Origin: Lacibacter sediminis
Lineage (GTDB): Bacteria; Bacteroidota; Bacteroidia; Chitinophagales; Chitinophagaceae
Assembly: GCF_014168535.1 (NCBI RefSeq)
Contig: NZ_CP060007.1
Coordinates: forward strand, 3,658,001-3,722,000
Length of the DNA: 64,000 nt
Direction: 5' to 3'
Positions 18,050 to 27,090 of this stretch are shown one piece after another (the first letter of the stretch is position 1; each line of letters opens with the position of its first letter). The position numbers were made by a program, and so were the translations under genes. Under the pieces are notes generated by a model. It ran no database searches. It was not told where the DNA came from and was given only the letters and a program-made list of their open reading frames with translations.

Positions 18050-20704
18050 ATGAACGCAGAACAAAAACGATTGACAGGTAACAACTGGAAAAAATGGGGG
18101 CCTTACCTGAGTGAACGGCAGTGGGGAACTGTGCGTGAAGATTACAGTGAACATGGTAATGCATGGGATTATTTTCCGCATGATCATGCACGAAGCAGAG
18201 TTTATCGTTGGGGTGAAGATGGCATTGCAGGCATTAGTGATGAGATGCAACGTATTTGTTTTGCAGTTGCATTATGGAATGGCAAAGACCCGATACTGAA
18301 AGAACGGTTATTTGGATTAACCGGCAACGAAGGAAATCATGGTGAAGATGTTAAGGAGTTGTATTATTATCTCGATAGCACACCCACGCATTCTTACATG
18401 AAGCATTTGTATAAGTATCCACAAGAGAAATATCCTTATGCTGATCTTGTGAATACAAACCGCAACCGCAACAGGTTTGAAAAAGAATATGAACTGCTCG
18501 ATACCGGTTTATTCAACGAAGGAAAATATTTTGATGTAATAACAGAATATGCCAAACAGGATGCAGAAGACATTTACATCCGTATCAGCATTCATAACCG
18601 TGCCGATGAAACTGCATATCTTGCACTGCTCCCTACCCTATGGTTTCGTAACCTATGGAGCTTTGGCTTATTAGATGAAAAACCATCCATTACGCAGTTG
18701 AATGATTTTAGTGTACAATTACAGCATCCTGAATTGGGCACCTACTATTTTTCCTATGACAAACCTGTTCGTACCCTTTTCACAGAAAATGAAACAAATA
18801 CACAGCGGCTATACGATCAGCCAAATGCAACTCCATTTGTGAAAGATGCATTTCATACTGCTGTTATTGATCAACAATATGATTTGCTGCAGGAGAAAAA
18901 GCAAGGAACAAAACTTGCGCCTATGTATGAAGAAAATCTTGCTGCAAACGAATCAACTACCATTTACCTGCGGCTGGGTAGAGAATTACCTGTTGAACCG
19001 TTATCTGCAGATAAGGCTGAAGAAGTATTTAACAATCGCATCGCAGAAGCTGATGAGTTTTACGAAGCAATTCTTGTAAAGGAAAACAAGGAACAACGAA
19101 ATATTCAACGACAGGCATTTGCCGGTATGTTGTGGAGTAAGCAATACTTCAATATTGATATTCCACGTTGGCTCAATGGCGACAGGGGACAGATAGCTCC
19201 ACCCGAAGCAAGAAAGACGGGCCGTAATCATCACTGGCACTCACTCAATAATGAAGATGTTATTTCCATGCCCGATAAATGGGAATATCCCTGGTATGCT
19301 GCATGGGATCTTGCATTTCATTGCGTGCCGCTATCAATGATTGATCCGCAGTTTGCAAAAGAACAACTCATTTTATTTTTACGTGAATGGTATATGCATC
19401 CTAACGGTCAGTTACCTGCGTATGAATGGAGTTTTGGCGACGTGAATCCACCAGTGCATGCATGGAGTTGTTTGCAGGTGTACAAAATGGAAAAAGAAAA
19501 AACCGGCAAAGGCGATATTGATTTTCTGGAACGGGCATTTCAAAAATTATTGATCAACTTCACCTGGTGGGTAAACCGAAAAGATCACAAAGGCAACAAT
19601 GTATTTGAAGGTGGATTTCTTGGTTTAGATAACATTGGTGTGTTTGACCGAAGCAATATGATTCCCGGTGGTGGAGTGCTGGAACAGGCCGATGGTACAA
19701 GCTGGATGGCGATGTACAGTTTGAATATGCTCGAGATGGCATTGGAAATTGCACAGCACAATAAAAACTATGAAGATGTAACCACGAAGTTTTTTGAACA
19801 CTTTGTTTACATCGCTGAAAGCTTGAACCGCATTGGCGAAAACTGGACAGGCAGCTGGGATGAAGAAGAGGGATTCTTTTATGATGTATTGGCAATGCCC
19901 GACGGCAGATATATTCCATTGAAAGTAAGAAGCCTTGTTGGTCTCTCTACTATGTTTGCCGTATTGGTATTGAAGAAAGAACAACTCGAAAAAGTACCGG
20001 AGTTCTACCGGCGTTTAAAATGGTTTCAGAAATACCGCAAAGACAACGGACAATATCTTGTTATTGAAAACCTGAAACAGCATGATGATATTTTATTGTC
20101 ACTAGTGCCAAAAGATCGTTTACAACGTTTATTGAAAGCATTACTTGACGAAAAAGAATTTTTGAGTAAAGGTGGCATCCGTTCTATTTCGAAAATTCAT
20201 GAACATGGGTACTCCGTAAATATCAATGGAGAGGAATTTGGACTCGATTACCAACCTGCTGAAGGTACTTCTTCTCTCTTTGGAGGAAACAGTAATTGGC
20301 GTGGACCTGTTTGGATGCCGATGAATTATTTATTGGTAAAAGCACTGAAACAGTATTGTGATTATTATGGACCCGATTGCCAGGTTGAGTTTCCCACCGG
20401 TTCAGGGAATAAGATGATGTTGAGTGAGATATCAGAAGAAATTTCAAAACGCCTTGTTTCAATTTTTGAAATGGGTGAAGACGGGCATCGCCCTGCAAAT
20501 GATCATTACTCAATATATAAAGACGATCCGCATTTTAAAGATCTTATTTTGTTCTACGAATATTTCCATGGCGATACTGCAAGAGGTGTTGGCGCATCGC
20601 ACCAAACAGGATGGACTGGTGTTGTGGCAGAACTCATTCAACGTATCAACAAAACCGAACAGCCTGCAAAAGAAAAAAACAGCAAATTAAAAGTTGCCAA
20701 TTGA
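18050..20704 (+). CDS. GH63-like alpha-glucosidase (MGH1-type)
   Basis: 884 residues from the ATG at 18050, preceded by an A-rich stretch. The longest open frame starts upstream with TTG inside the SDR gene and is less likely. The N-terminus (WGPYLSERQWGTVREDYSEHG) and the (alpha/alpha)6 region are characteristic of bacterial relatives of mannosyl-oligosaccharide glucosidase: YPWYAAWDLAFHCVPLS, NGQLPAYEWSFGDVNPPVHAW, a glycine-rich GGNSNWRGPVWMPMNYL near the C-terminus and a terminal GWTG motif. The catalytic acids are probably the Asp in AWDLAFH and a Glu near the C-terminus. No signal peptide is present. Known bacterial relatives act on glucosylglycerate, glucosylmannosylglycerate or alpha-glucosides; the exact substrate is open. 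Confidence 0.85.
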   Translation: MNAEQKRLTGNNWKKWGPYLSERQWGTVREDYSEHGNAWDYFPHDHARSRVYRWGEDGIAGISDEMQRICFAVALWNGKDPILKERLFGLTGNEGNHGEDVKELYYYLDSTPTHSYMKHLYKYPQEKYPYADLVNTNRNRNRFEKEYELLDTGLFNEGKYFDVITEYAKQDAEDIYIRISIHNRADETAYLALLPTLWFRNLWSFGLLDEKPSITQLNDFSVQLQHPELGTYYFSYDKPVRTLFTENETNTQRLYDQPNATPFVKDAFHTAVIDQQYDLLQEKKQGTKLAPMYEENLAANESTTIYLRLGRELPVEPLSADKAEEVFNNRIAEADEFYEAILVKENKEQRNIQRQAFAGMLWSKQYFNIDIPRWLNGDRGQIAPPEARKTGRNHHWHSLNNEDVISMPDKWEYPWYAAWDLAFHCVPLSMIDPQFAKEQLILFLREWYMHPNGQLPAYEWSFGDVNPPVHAWSCLQVYKMEKEKTGKGDIDFLERAFQKLLINFTWWVNRKDHKGNNVFEGGFLGLDNIGVFDRSNMIPGGGVLEQADGTSWMAMYSLNMLEMALEIAQHNKNYEDVTTKFFEHFVYIAESLNRIGENWTGSWDEEEGFFYDVLAMPDGRYIPLKVRSLVGLSTMFAVLVLKKEQLEKVPEFYRRLKWFQKYRKDNGQYLVIENLKQHDDILLSLVPKDRLQRLLKALLDEKEFLSKGGIRSISKIHEHGYSVNINGEEFGLDYQPAEGTSSLFGGNSNWRGPVWMPMNYLLVKALKQYCDYYGPDCQVEFPTGSGNKMMLSEISEEISKRLVSIFEMGEDGHRPANDHYSIYKDDPHFKDLILFYEYFHGDTARGVGASHQTGWTGVVAELIQRINKTEQPAKEKNSKLKVAN

Positions 20705-20723
20705 GCGATTGAAAAACATCATC

Positions 20724-22685
20724 ATGTTACAAAAAGACAAAACGATACTTTCAGATTTTCCCGAAGCTATTCGTCATGAATGGATCGAAACAAATGGTTT
20801 AGGCGGATGGTCATCTTCTTCGATCATTGGCTGCAACACACGCAGGTATCATGGTTTGCTGGTTGCTGCCACCAAACCACCTGCTGAACGGATGAACCTG
20901 CTTTCAAAACTTGATGAAACGATCATTACCAATTCATCTGTTGGGCCGGTGAGTTATGAGCTTGGTACCAATCTTTATCCCAACAATACTATTCATCCAA
21001 ACGGAAATAAATATCTGCAGCATTTTAGTAAAGAGTTGTTTCCGCAATGGAACTATCGTGCAGGCCATGTGCGCCTGAGCAAAACGATTGCAATGGTTCA
21101 AAATGAAAATACAACGCTTGTGCTCTATAAAGTTGAAGAAGCAACAGAGCCTTTCACACTTGAGCTAAGACCATTTGTTGCAGCAAGAGGATATCATTCG
21201 TTACAGCATGAAGGGCCGCAATTACAGTGGAATGCAGAATTTGAAAATGATGTTTTTCACACAATGCCAGATGGAGAAACCAACCTGTTCATAAAAATTT
21301 CCGGAGCAACGTATCAGCATCAGCCTGCATGGTTCAATCGATTTCATTACAGTGTTGAACAATACCGTGGATTGGATTTCGAGGAAGATCTGCTCAGCCA
21401 TGGCGTCTTCTCCATTCAACTTCAGAAAGGAGATTCATTAGGTATTATTATTTCAACAACTGACCCTTCAGATAAAGATGCAACACTGCTATTCCAGAAA
21501 GAAGAACAACGCAAACTGTCTTTGCTGAATAATAACACAGATGACGTAACAAAACAATTATTCCTGGCAGCCGATCAATTCATTGTAAAACGTGGCGATG
21601 ATCTCAAAACAATTATTGCTGGCTACCATTGGTTTACCGATTGGGGAAGGGATACGATGATCGCATTACCCGGACTTTGTCTCAGTACAGGCCGTTATAA
21701 TGATGCTAAGAAAATTCTTTCTGCTTTTGCACAGAGTGTGAGCATGGGTATGCTGCCTAATCGTTTCCAGGATAACAATGAGCCACCTGAGTATAATAAT
21801 GTAGATGGTACTCTTTGGTATTTTATTGCAATACATAAATACCTGGCGGCAACTGCTGATGAAGAGTTTGTTTTATCAGAACTGTTGCCGGTACTAAAAG
21901 AAATGATTGATTGGCATTTTAAAGGAACACGTTACAATATTCATGTAATAGAAGATTGTTTATTATACGCCGGTGAAAAAGGACAGCAACTAACGTGGAT
22001 GGATGCACGTATTGGTGACTGGGTTGTCACACCACGTATGGGCAAGCCCGTTGAAGTACAGGCGCTGTGGTATAACGCACTTCGCATTTTTGCCGATCTG
22101 TTGAGAAAAAACAAACAAGAAGAAGATGCAGCAATGGTTGAACTAAGTGCTGAAAAAGTAAAACATAGTTTTGAAACACTCTTCTGGAACAAACAAGCGG
22201 GCTATTTATATGATGTGATCGATGAAGAAGGGACTCCTGATCCATCTCTTCGCCCCAATCAGTTATTTGCCATCAGTCTGCCGTTCCCTTTACTTGAAGG
22301 AGAGAAAGCAAAAGCCATATTAGATATTATTACAAGAGAATTGTACACGCCTGTCGGTTTACGAAGTTTAGCTCGGGGAGATGAACGTTATGTTGGAGTG
22401 TATGGAGGTTCACCATTAAAACGAGATGGCTCTTATCACCAAGGTACTGTTTGGACTTGGTTGTTAGGACCCTATGCTGATGCCATTTACAAAGTGGGTG
22501 GCGATGAAGTAAAAGAGAAGATCAAACAAATCATTGATGCGTTTGCTTATCATCTCAACGAAGGAGGCATTGGTTCTGTTTCAGAAATAGTTGATGCTGA
22601 TAATCCGCATACGCCGAGAGGTTGCGTGGCGCAGGCATGGGGTGTGGCAGAGTGGTTACGCATTGTTAAAGAGATGCACTTCTGA
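20724..22685 (+). CDS. Glycogen-debranching enzyme, amylo-alpha-1,6-glucosidase (GH133)
   Basis: 653 residues from the ATG at 20724; the longer frame begins with TTG inside the previous gene. The N-terminal domain carries EWIETNGLGGWSSSSIIGCNTRRYHGLLVA, the hallmark of GDE_N. The catalytic (alpha/alpha)6 domain has WFTDWGRDTMIALPGLCL, NNVDGTLWYF, WMDARIGDWVVTPRMGKPVE and YHQGTVWTWLLGP. The reaction is removal of alpha-1,6-linked glucose at glycogen branch points. It is the last gene of the alpha-glucan cluster and lies 19 bases after the GH63-like gene. Convergent genes follow. Confidence 0.93.
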   Translation: MLQKDKTILSDFPEAIRHEWIETNGLGGWSSSSIIGCNTRRYHGLLVAATKPPAERMNLLSKLDETIITNSSVGPVSYELGTNLYPNNTIHPNGNKYLQHFSKELFPQWNYRAGHVRLSKTIAMVQNENTTLVLYKVEEATEPFTLELRPFVAARGYHSLQHEGPQLQWNAEFENDVFHTMPDGETNLFIKISGATYQHQPAWFNRFHYSVEQYRGLDFEEDLLSHGVFSIQLQKGDSLGIIISTTDPSDKDATLLFQKEEQRKLSLLNNNTDDVTKQLFLAADQFIVKRGDDLKTIIAGYHWFTDWGRDTMIALPGLCLSTGRYNDAKKILSAFAQSVSMGMLPNRFQDNNEPPEYNNVDGTLWYFIAIHKYLAATADEEFVLSELLPVLKEMIDWHFKGTRYNIHVIEDCLLYAGEKGQQLTWMDARIGDWVVTPRMGKPVEVQALWYNALRIFADLLRKNKQEEDAAMVELSAEKVKHSFETLFWNKQAGYLYDVIDEEGTPDPSLRPNQLFAISLPFPLLEGEKAKAILDIITRELYTPVGLRSLARGDERYVGVYGGSPLKRDGSYHQGTVWTWLLGPYADAIYKVGGDEVKEKIKQIIDAFAYHLNEGGIGSVSEIVDADNPHTPRGCVAQAWGVAEWLRIVKEMHF

Positions 22686-22735
22686 TACTCGGCGCACTTT
22701 CCATTATTCTTTAAAGTAATACAGGAAACTGAACA

Positions 22736-23416
22736 TCACTTTTTGCTCCCGATCGTTTTAAACTGAATCACAAAACCAATCTGAGCATAGAAAGGCAACA
22801 ACGGCTGTGTTTGAAAATCCTGCTCAATCTTTCTACCTGCCTTCAGGTAAAAGGTGCAGTTGCGGGTTGAATAGCCAAGACGAACACCTGAATACAAAAT
22901 ACCTCCGGTTGATGGCTCATACCAGCCGTCCTTCACTGCAGGAAAAATTTCTTTGTATTCTTTTGAATGTTTGAAATGTGTGAGTATAGCTTTATCAAAG
23001 CCGGCTTCTGCTGCAATAAACCAGTGCTTCCGGTAATAGCCGATTGTGGTTGAAACATCTGCACCTATATTTACTAAACGGGAATAGCTGTTTTCAAATC
23101 GTCGCAGTTCAGCTCGAAACTCAGAAGCAAAATAGAAATTTCCTTTTTTCATCCACATGATTTGCGCCCCGGTTTTAATATTGAAATCATCAGCCATTGT
23201 TTTACCGAAAGGAGCAGTATACTCAAGGTTTATAATCGTTTGCTGTTTTGATTTAAGGCGATACCCATATTGAACTGAATAGGTTAATGCATTATCAATC
23301 GCCAATTGCCCGGAAGCAAGATGTCTTACACTCCGATGGTCTGACGCCCAATTTACCGTTTGAGCTTTTGCAGCAAAACTGCTGAATACAACCGCAACAA
23401 AAACTATACTTTTCAT
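22736..23416 (-). CDS. Predicted outer-membrane beta-barrel protein, function unknown
   Basis: 226 residues with a signal peptide (cleavage after Ala-Lys-Ala) and alternating hydrophobic strands rich in aromatic residues, consistent with a small porin-like barrel. No family recognised. It sits one base after the alpha/beta-hydrolase lipoprotein gene on the same strand and is co-transcribed with it. Confidence 0.65.
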   Translation of the reverse strand: MKSIVFVAVVFSSFAAKAQTVNWASDHRSVRHLASGQLAIDNALTYSVQYGYRLKSKQQTIINLEYTAPFGKTMADDFNIKTGAQIMWMKKGNFYFASEFRAELRRFENSYSRLVNIGADVSTTIGYYRKHWFIAAEAGFDKAILTHFKHSKEYKEIFPAVKDGWYEPSTGGILYSGVRLGYSTRNCTFYLKAGRKIEQDFQTQPLLPFYAQIGFVIQFKTIGSKK

Positions 23417-23417
23417 T

Positions 23418-24398
23418 TTACAAAGAATTTAAATACTGTAAAGCCACTGGAAAGAATTGCATCCAGCCTGATGGAAAACTTAAAAAATCATGACCGGCAT
23501 TGTCTATTCGTTGCAATTGAACTTGCTGGTACGCAGATGATACATGCCTTGCATGATCTAAGCCGTAGGCTCTGTTCCGTTCGCTGTATACAAATAAAAC
23601 GGGAGGAGCAAACATGTGCAAATTACCACTCCAATCCGGTCGTTGCTTTTCACCAAGTTCAAATAGTGCTTTATTTACTACTGCACCAGCTCTCCAGAAT
23701 GGTAATAAAGACTCGTTACCGGTCGGGTTATCGGGAGAACTTTCAGCTCCTGCCAACAATCCGATTTTATAATCCAGAATTGCATGCTGATCTTTCTTTC
23801 CGGTAATAAACTGATCAAGATAAAATGCATCGTTTAAAATCTCACTTGTAAATCGTATGTCTCTTGCTCTTTTAACATACGCTTCAATATCCGTCCATTT
23901 AAATCCACCGGGCTCACAAAAAACTGCACCATTTACAGTTGATGGAAACTGATTGATATAGGCCGTTGCCAGAATAGCTCCCCAGGAATGTCCAAGTAAG
24001 AAAAGTTTTTGTGATGAAGATTTTCGATAGTGAAGAATAACAGCATTCAAATCATCGATCATGAGTTGTATAGAAAAATCTTCTTTATTGTGACGTTTAG
24101 ACAAACCCGATCCACGCTGATCAAAAAAAATCACAAAGTAACCTTTGCTGGCAAACTCCTTACAATTTAACAGATAACGATAATCGCTTCCCGGCCCCCC
24201 ATGCAAAATGACCAACATGCTGTTTTGAGGATTGCCGAAAGTCTCTGCGTGAAAAAGTGTACCATTTGCAGCAAGAGATGGTATTGTAGAATCCTGCTCA
24301 ACCGTATGCGGCACAAGGTTTCCTTCCTGCAGTATCAATTTCCCTTTTGTACATGACGAAACAACAAGCAATAAAACAATAACAGCAGTACTCTTCAT
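23418..24398 (-). CDS. Alpha/beta-hydrolase lipoprotein, proline-iminopeptidase-like
   Basis: 326 residues. A lipobox Val-Ser-Ser-Cys (Cys16) predicts a lipoprotein. Alpha/beta-hydrolase features are HGGPG (66-70, oxyanion loop), FFDQRGSGLS, nucleophile elbow GHSWG with Ser138, and a catalytic His in NAGHDF. HGGPG plus DQRGxGxS is typical of the prolyl aminopeptidase (S33) branch, so an aminopeptidase or esterase acting in the periplasm is likely. First gene of a two-gene operon with the small barrel protein. Confidence 0.85.
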   Translation of the reverse strand: MKSTAVIVLLLVVSSCTKGKLILQEGNLVPHTVEQDSTIPSLAANGTLFHAETFGNPQNSMLVILHGGPGSDYRYLLNCKEFASKGYFVIFFDQRGSGLSKRHNKEDFSIQLMIDDLNAVILHYRKSSSQKLFLLGHSWGAILATAYINQFPSTVNGAVFCEPGGFKWTDIEAYVKRARDIRFTSEILNDAFYLDQFITGKKDQHAILDYKIGLLAGAESSPDNPTGNESLLPFWRAGAVVNKALFELGEKQRPDWSGNLHMFAPPVLFVYSERNRAYGLDHARHVSSAYQQVQLQRIDNAGHDFLSFPSGWMQFFPVALQYLNSL

Positions 24399-24615
24399 TA
24401 TACGTTGTTTTATACTTATGAAATTGAGAAAGGTTGAAAGAATAGATTGTCGTATATGAGACCGGCAGCTATAAGTACATGTAAAAAAATGTTATTCTGC
24501 ATTGAATGATGAATATCCTTTAGATTAAATTATTTTTCTGGTGAAGTCATTTAACCGACACGAGCTCCACGATTATCATTGTCACTTTGCAGCTCACTTA
24601 AACAATCATACACAA

Positions 24616-25059
24616 ATGAAAAACTCTTCTCTTCAGCCACTTTCACTTGCGGCTATTACATTAAGAATTTTATTGGGGCTTGTAGTATTTCCTCACGGGG
24701 CACAAAAATTATTTGGTTGGTTCGGCGGCTATGGTTTTACCGGCACCATGCAATATTTCACAGGAACAGTTGGGCTACCATGGATCATCGGATTTCTTGT
24801 GATCATGCTTGAATCGATTGGCGCAATTGCATTAATTGCAGGGCTTGGCACAAGAGCCATTGCAGCCGCCTATATTATTCTAGCAGTTGGTATTGTATTC
24901 ACATCTCATGTTCAACATGGATTTTTCAGCAACTGGTTTGGCAACCAAAAAGGCGAAGGCTTTGAATATTTTCTGTTATGGATAGGAATGGCATTGGCAT
25001 TACTCATGATCGGTGGCGGGCAGTATGCAGTGGAACGCATCATTAAAACATCAAAATAA
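24616..25059 (+). CDS. DoxX family membrane protein
   Basis: 147 residues with four membrane helices. The ATG at 24616 was chosen over an upstream GTG because it begins just before the first helix and the conserved LRILLGLVVFPHGAQKLFGWFGG segment. DoxX-like proteins are inner-membrane proteins linked in other bacteria to quinone-dependent or redox-stress functions. The exact role is unknown. It is followed after 13 bases by an alpha/beta-hydrolase gene. Confidence 0.85.
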   Translation: MKNSSLQPLSLAAITLRILLGLVVFPHGAQKLFGWFGGYGFTGTMQYFTGTVGLPWIIGFLVIMLESIGAIALIAGLGTRAIAAAYIILAVGIVFTSHVQHGFFSNWFGNQKGEGFEYFLLWIGMALALLMIGGGQYAVERIIKTSK

Positions 25060-25072
25060 TTTTTTGAAGAGA

Positions 25073-26056
25073 ATGAAAAAAAGACCTGGGATAGTAGTAC
25101 GTATTTGCATTATTATTATAATACTTTCATCCTGCTCAACAAAAGAAATGACGACTCATTCAACAGGAGATACTACCCTGACCATTTTTCATAAAACAAT
25201 TCAGCTTAACGGTGTTGATCTGTTTTATCGTGAGTCGGGCCCGGCAGATTCGCCGGTTATTTTATTACTGCATGGATTCCCGTCTTCTTCATTCATGTTC
25301 CGTAACCTGATTCCTTTATTGAATAATAAATACAGATTGATCGCACCTGATTATCCGGGGTTTGGTCATAGCAGTGTGCCTGCTGCGAAAAAGTTCAACT
25401 ACAGTTTTGAACAGATCGCTTCAGTTATTGAATCATTTGTTGATATACTTGGCCTCAGGAAATTCTCAATGTACATACAGGATTACGGCGCTCCTGTCGG
25501 ACTTCGTTTAGTTACAAAACGTCCGGAATTACTGCAATGTCTTATTATACAAAACGGCAATGCCTATGAGGAAGGTCTGGCCGACTCATGGGCTCCTTTA
25601 AAAGCTATCTGGAATGACCCTGATCATCCGCAAAAGAAAAAAGCAGTATATGATTTTATGAAACTTGATGGAACAAAATTGCAATACACTGCCGGCGTAG
25701 ATGATCCATCTAAGATATCACCAGACACATATACTTTCGATCAATACCTGCTCGAGAGACCCGGTGTAAAAGAAATTCAATACCAATTGTTTTATGATTA
25801 CCGTACTAATGTAAGAGATTATCCACTGTTCCATAAAATGTTCAGGGAATATCAACCACCAGCATTAGTGGTATGGGGTGAGAAAGATATATTTTTTACA
25901 AAAGAAGGCGCATTGGCTTATGCTGGTGATCTGAAAAACATTGAATTCAATTTTTATAATACCGGGCATTTTGCACTGGAAGAATACCCGAAAGACATTG
26001 CAGAGAAAATAGATCTATTCCTGCAAAAAAATCTCGGTCAATTACAGAAAGATTAA
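25073..26056 (+). CDS. Alpha/beta-hydrolase lipoprotein, epoxide hydrolase / haloalkane dehalogenase type
   Basis: 327 residues from the ATG at 25073. Lipobox Leu-Ser-Ser-Cys places a lipid anchor at Cys21. HGFPSSS forms the oxyanion loop, and the nucleophile elbow IQDYGAPVG has an Asp rather than Ser, as in epoxide hydrolases and haloalkane dehalogenases. WGEKDIFF and a terminal NTGHFALEE supply the acid and histidine. It probably shares a transcript with doxX. Its stop codon overlaps the stop of the convergent phzF-like gene by four bases (26053-26056). Confidence 0.85.
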   Translation: MKKRPGIVVRICIIIIILSSCSTKEMTTHSTGDTTLTIFHKTIQLNGVDLFYRESGPADSPVILLLHGFPSSSFMFRNLIPLLNNKYRLIAPDYPGFGHSSVPAAKKFNYSFEQIASVIESFVDILGLRKFSMYIQDYGAPVGLRLVTKRPELLQCLIIQNGNAYEEGLADSWAPLKAIWNDPDHPQKKKAVYDFMKLDGTKLQYTAGVDDPSKISPDTYTFDQYLLERPGVKEIQYQLFYDYRTNVRDYPLFHKMFREYQPPALVVWGEKDIFFTKEGALAYAGDLKNIEFNFYNTGHFALEEYPKDIAEKIDLFLQKNLGQLQKD

Positions 26057-26859
26057 TCAATCCAGATATTTGCAACTGAATAGGTTCTCGCATTGCCGGC
26101 GATCAGTACCCGTTCCCCTTTATCTTCACAATATAATTTTCCAACCCTGTCAGAAAGTTGCAATGCAGTCATCTGTTTTTTATTGAGCCTCCTGCTCCAG
26201 AAAGGAATCAATGAACAATGAGATGACCCTGTCACCGGGTCTTCAAATATGGATGCCTGCGGTGTAAAATATCTTGATACAAAATCACAATCATTTCCCT
26301 GTGCAGTAATCACAACCCCACCTGGATCAAGATTGATCTGATCAAGAATCTGCCTGTTGATTTGAATATCAATTATCTGCTCTTCACTTGTATAAACGAG
26401 TATATAATCTCTTGAATGCAATACTTCCTGCGGTTGTATGCTTAGTGAAGTTTTTATTATTTCCGGCAGTTCTGTTTCTATCGGCATCCTTGATGGGAAA
26501 TCTAACGTGTACATGTCTTTAGCTACAGACACTTTAAGCATGCCGCTTTTAGAATGAAAGCTTATACTGTTTTCATCGTAATTAAGAAATGTCTTCAATA
26601 CATGTGCTGTTGCAAGTGTTGCATGCCCGCATAAATCCATTTCAATTTCAGGTGTGAACCACCGAAGATCGAAGCCGGCTGACTCTGAATTGGCACCAGC
26701 AAACGGAATAAAAAAAGCCGTTTCAGCAACCGCATTTTCTTTTGCGATCTTCAACAGAATATCATCCGGCAACCAGCTTTCAAGCGGCACAACGCAGGCA
26801 GGGTTACCTCCGAATATTTTATCGGTAAAACTATCTATTTGATAAAGGTCGAGTTTCAT
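26053..26859 (-). CDS. PhzF family isomerase-like protein
   Basis: 268 residues. Family motifs are present: DSFTDKIFGGNPACVV at the N-terminus, NAVAETAFF with the catalytic Glu, CGHATLATA, and DPVTGSSHC. The fold is that of diaminopimelate epimerase. Apart from PhzF itself (phenazine synthesis), most members have unknown substrates, and no phenazine genes are nearby, so a phenazine role should not be assumed. Monocistronic and convergent with the hydrolase gene. Confidence 0.92.
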   Translation of the reverse strand: MKLDLYQIDSFTDKIFGGNPACVVPLESWLPDDILLKIAKENAVAETAFFIPFAGANSESAGFDLRWFTPEIEMDLCGHATLATAHVLKTFLNYDENSISFHSKSGMLKVSVAKDMYTLDFPSRMPIETELPEIIKTSLSIQPQEVLHSRDYILVYTSEEQIIDIQINRQILDQINLDPGGVVITAQGNDCDFVSRYFTPQASIFEDPVTGSSHCSLIPFWSRRLNKKQMTALQLSDRVGKLYCEDKGERVLIAGNARTYSVANIWID

Positions 26860-27090
26860 TATTACGATCTGCTTATACTTAATTAAAAATTCAAGTGAAC
26901 GACTTGATAAGGTACAACGACAATTTCAGTCTATCATCTGAATTAAAAATAGGTGATTCTCTCAGATAAAGAAGTAAAGGAGTTGATTTATCACCCGAAT
27001 TCATTTCATTAAAATAATCTTTCTCTATTGGTCAGATAATTGACAACGGCTTTATTGCCAAATGATTCATTTTGTAGTTTAAAAAACAGT

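Noticed and set aside
26053..26859. Phenazine biosynthesis locus
   Set aside because: Only a PhzF-family protein is present; no phzA-E genes, and most PhzF homologues are unrelated to phenazines.
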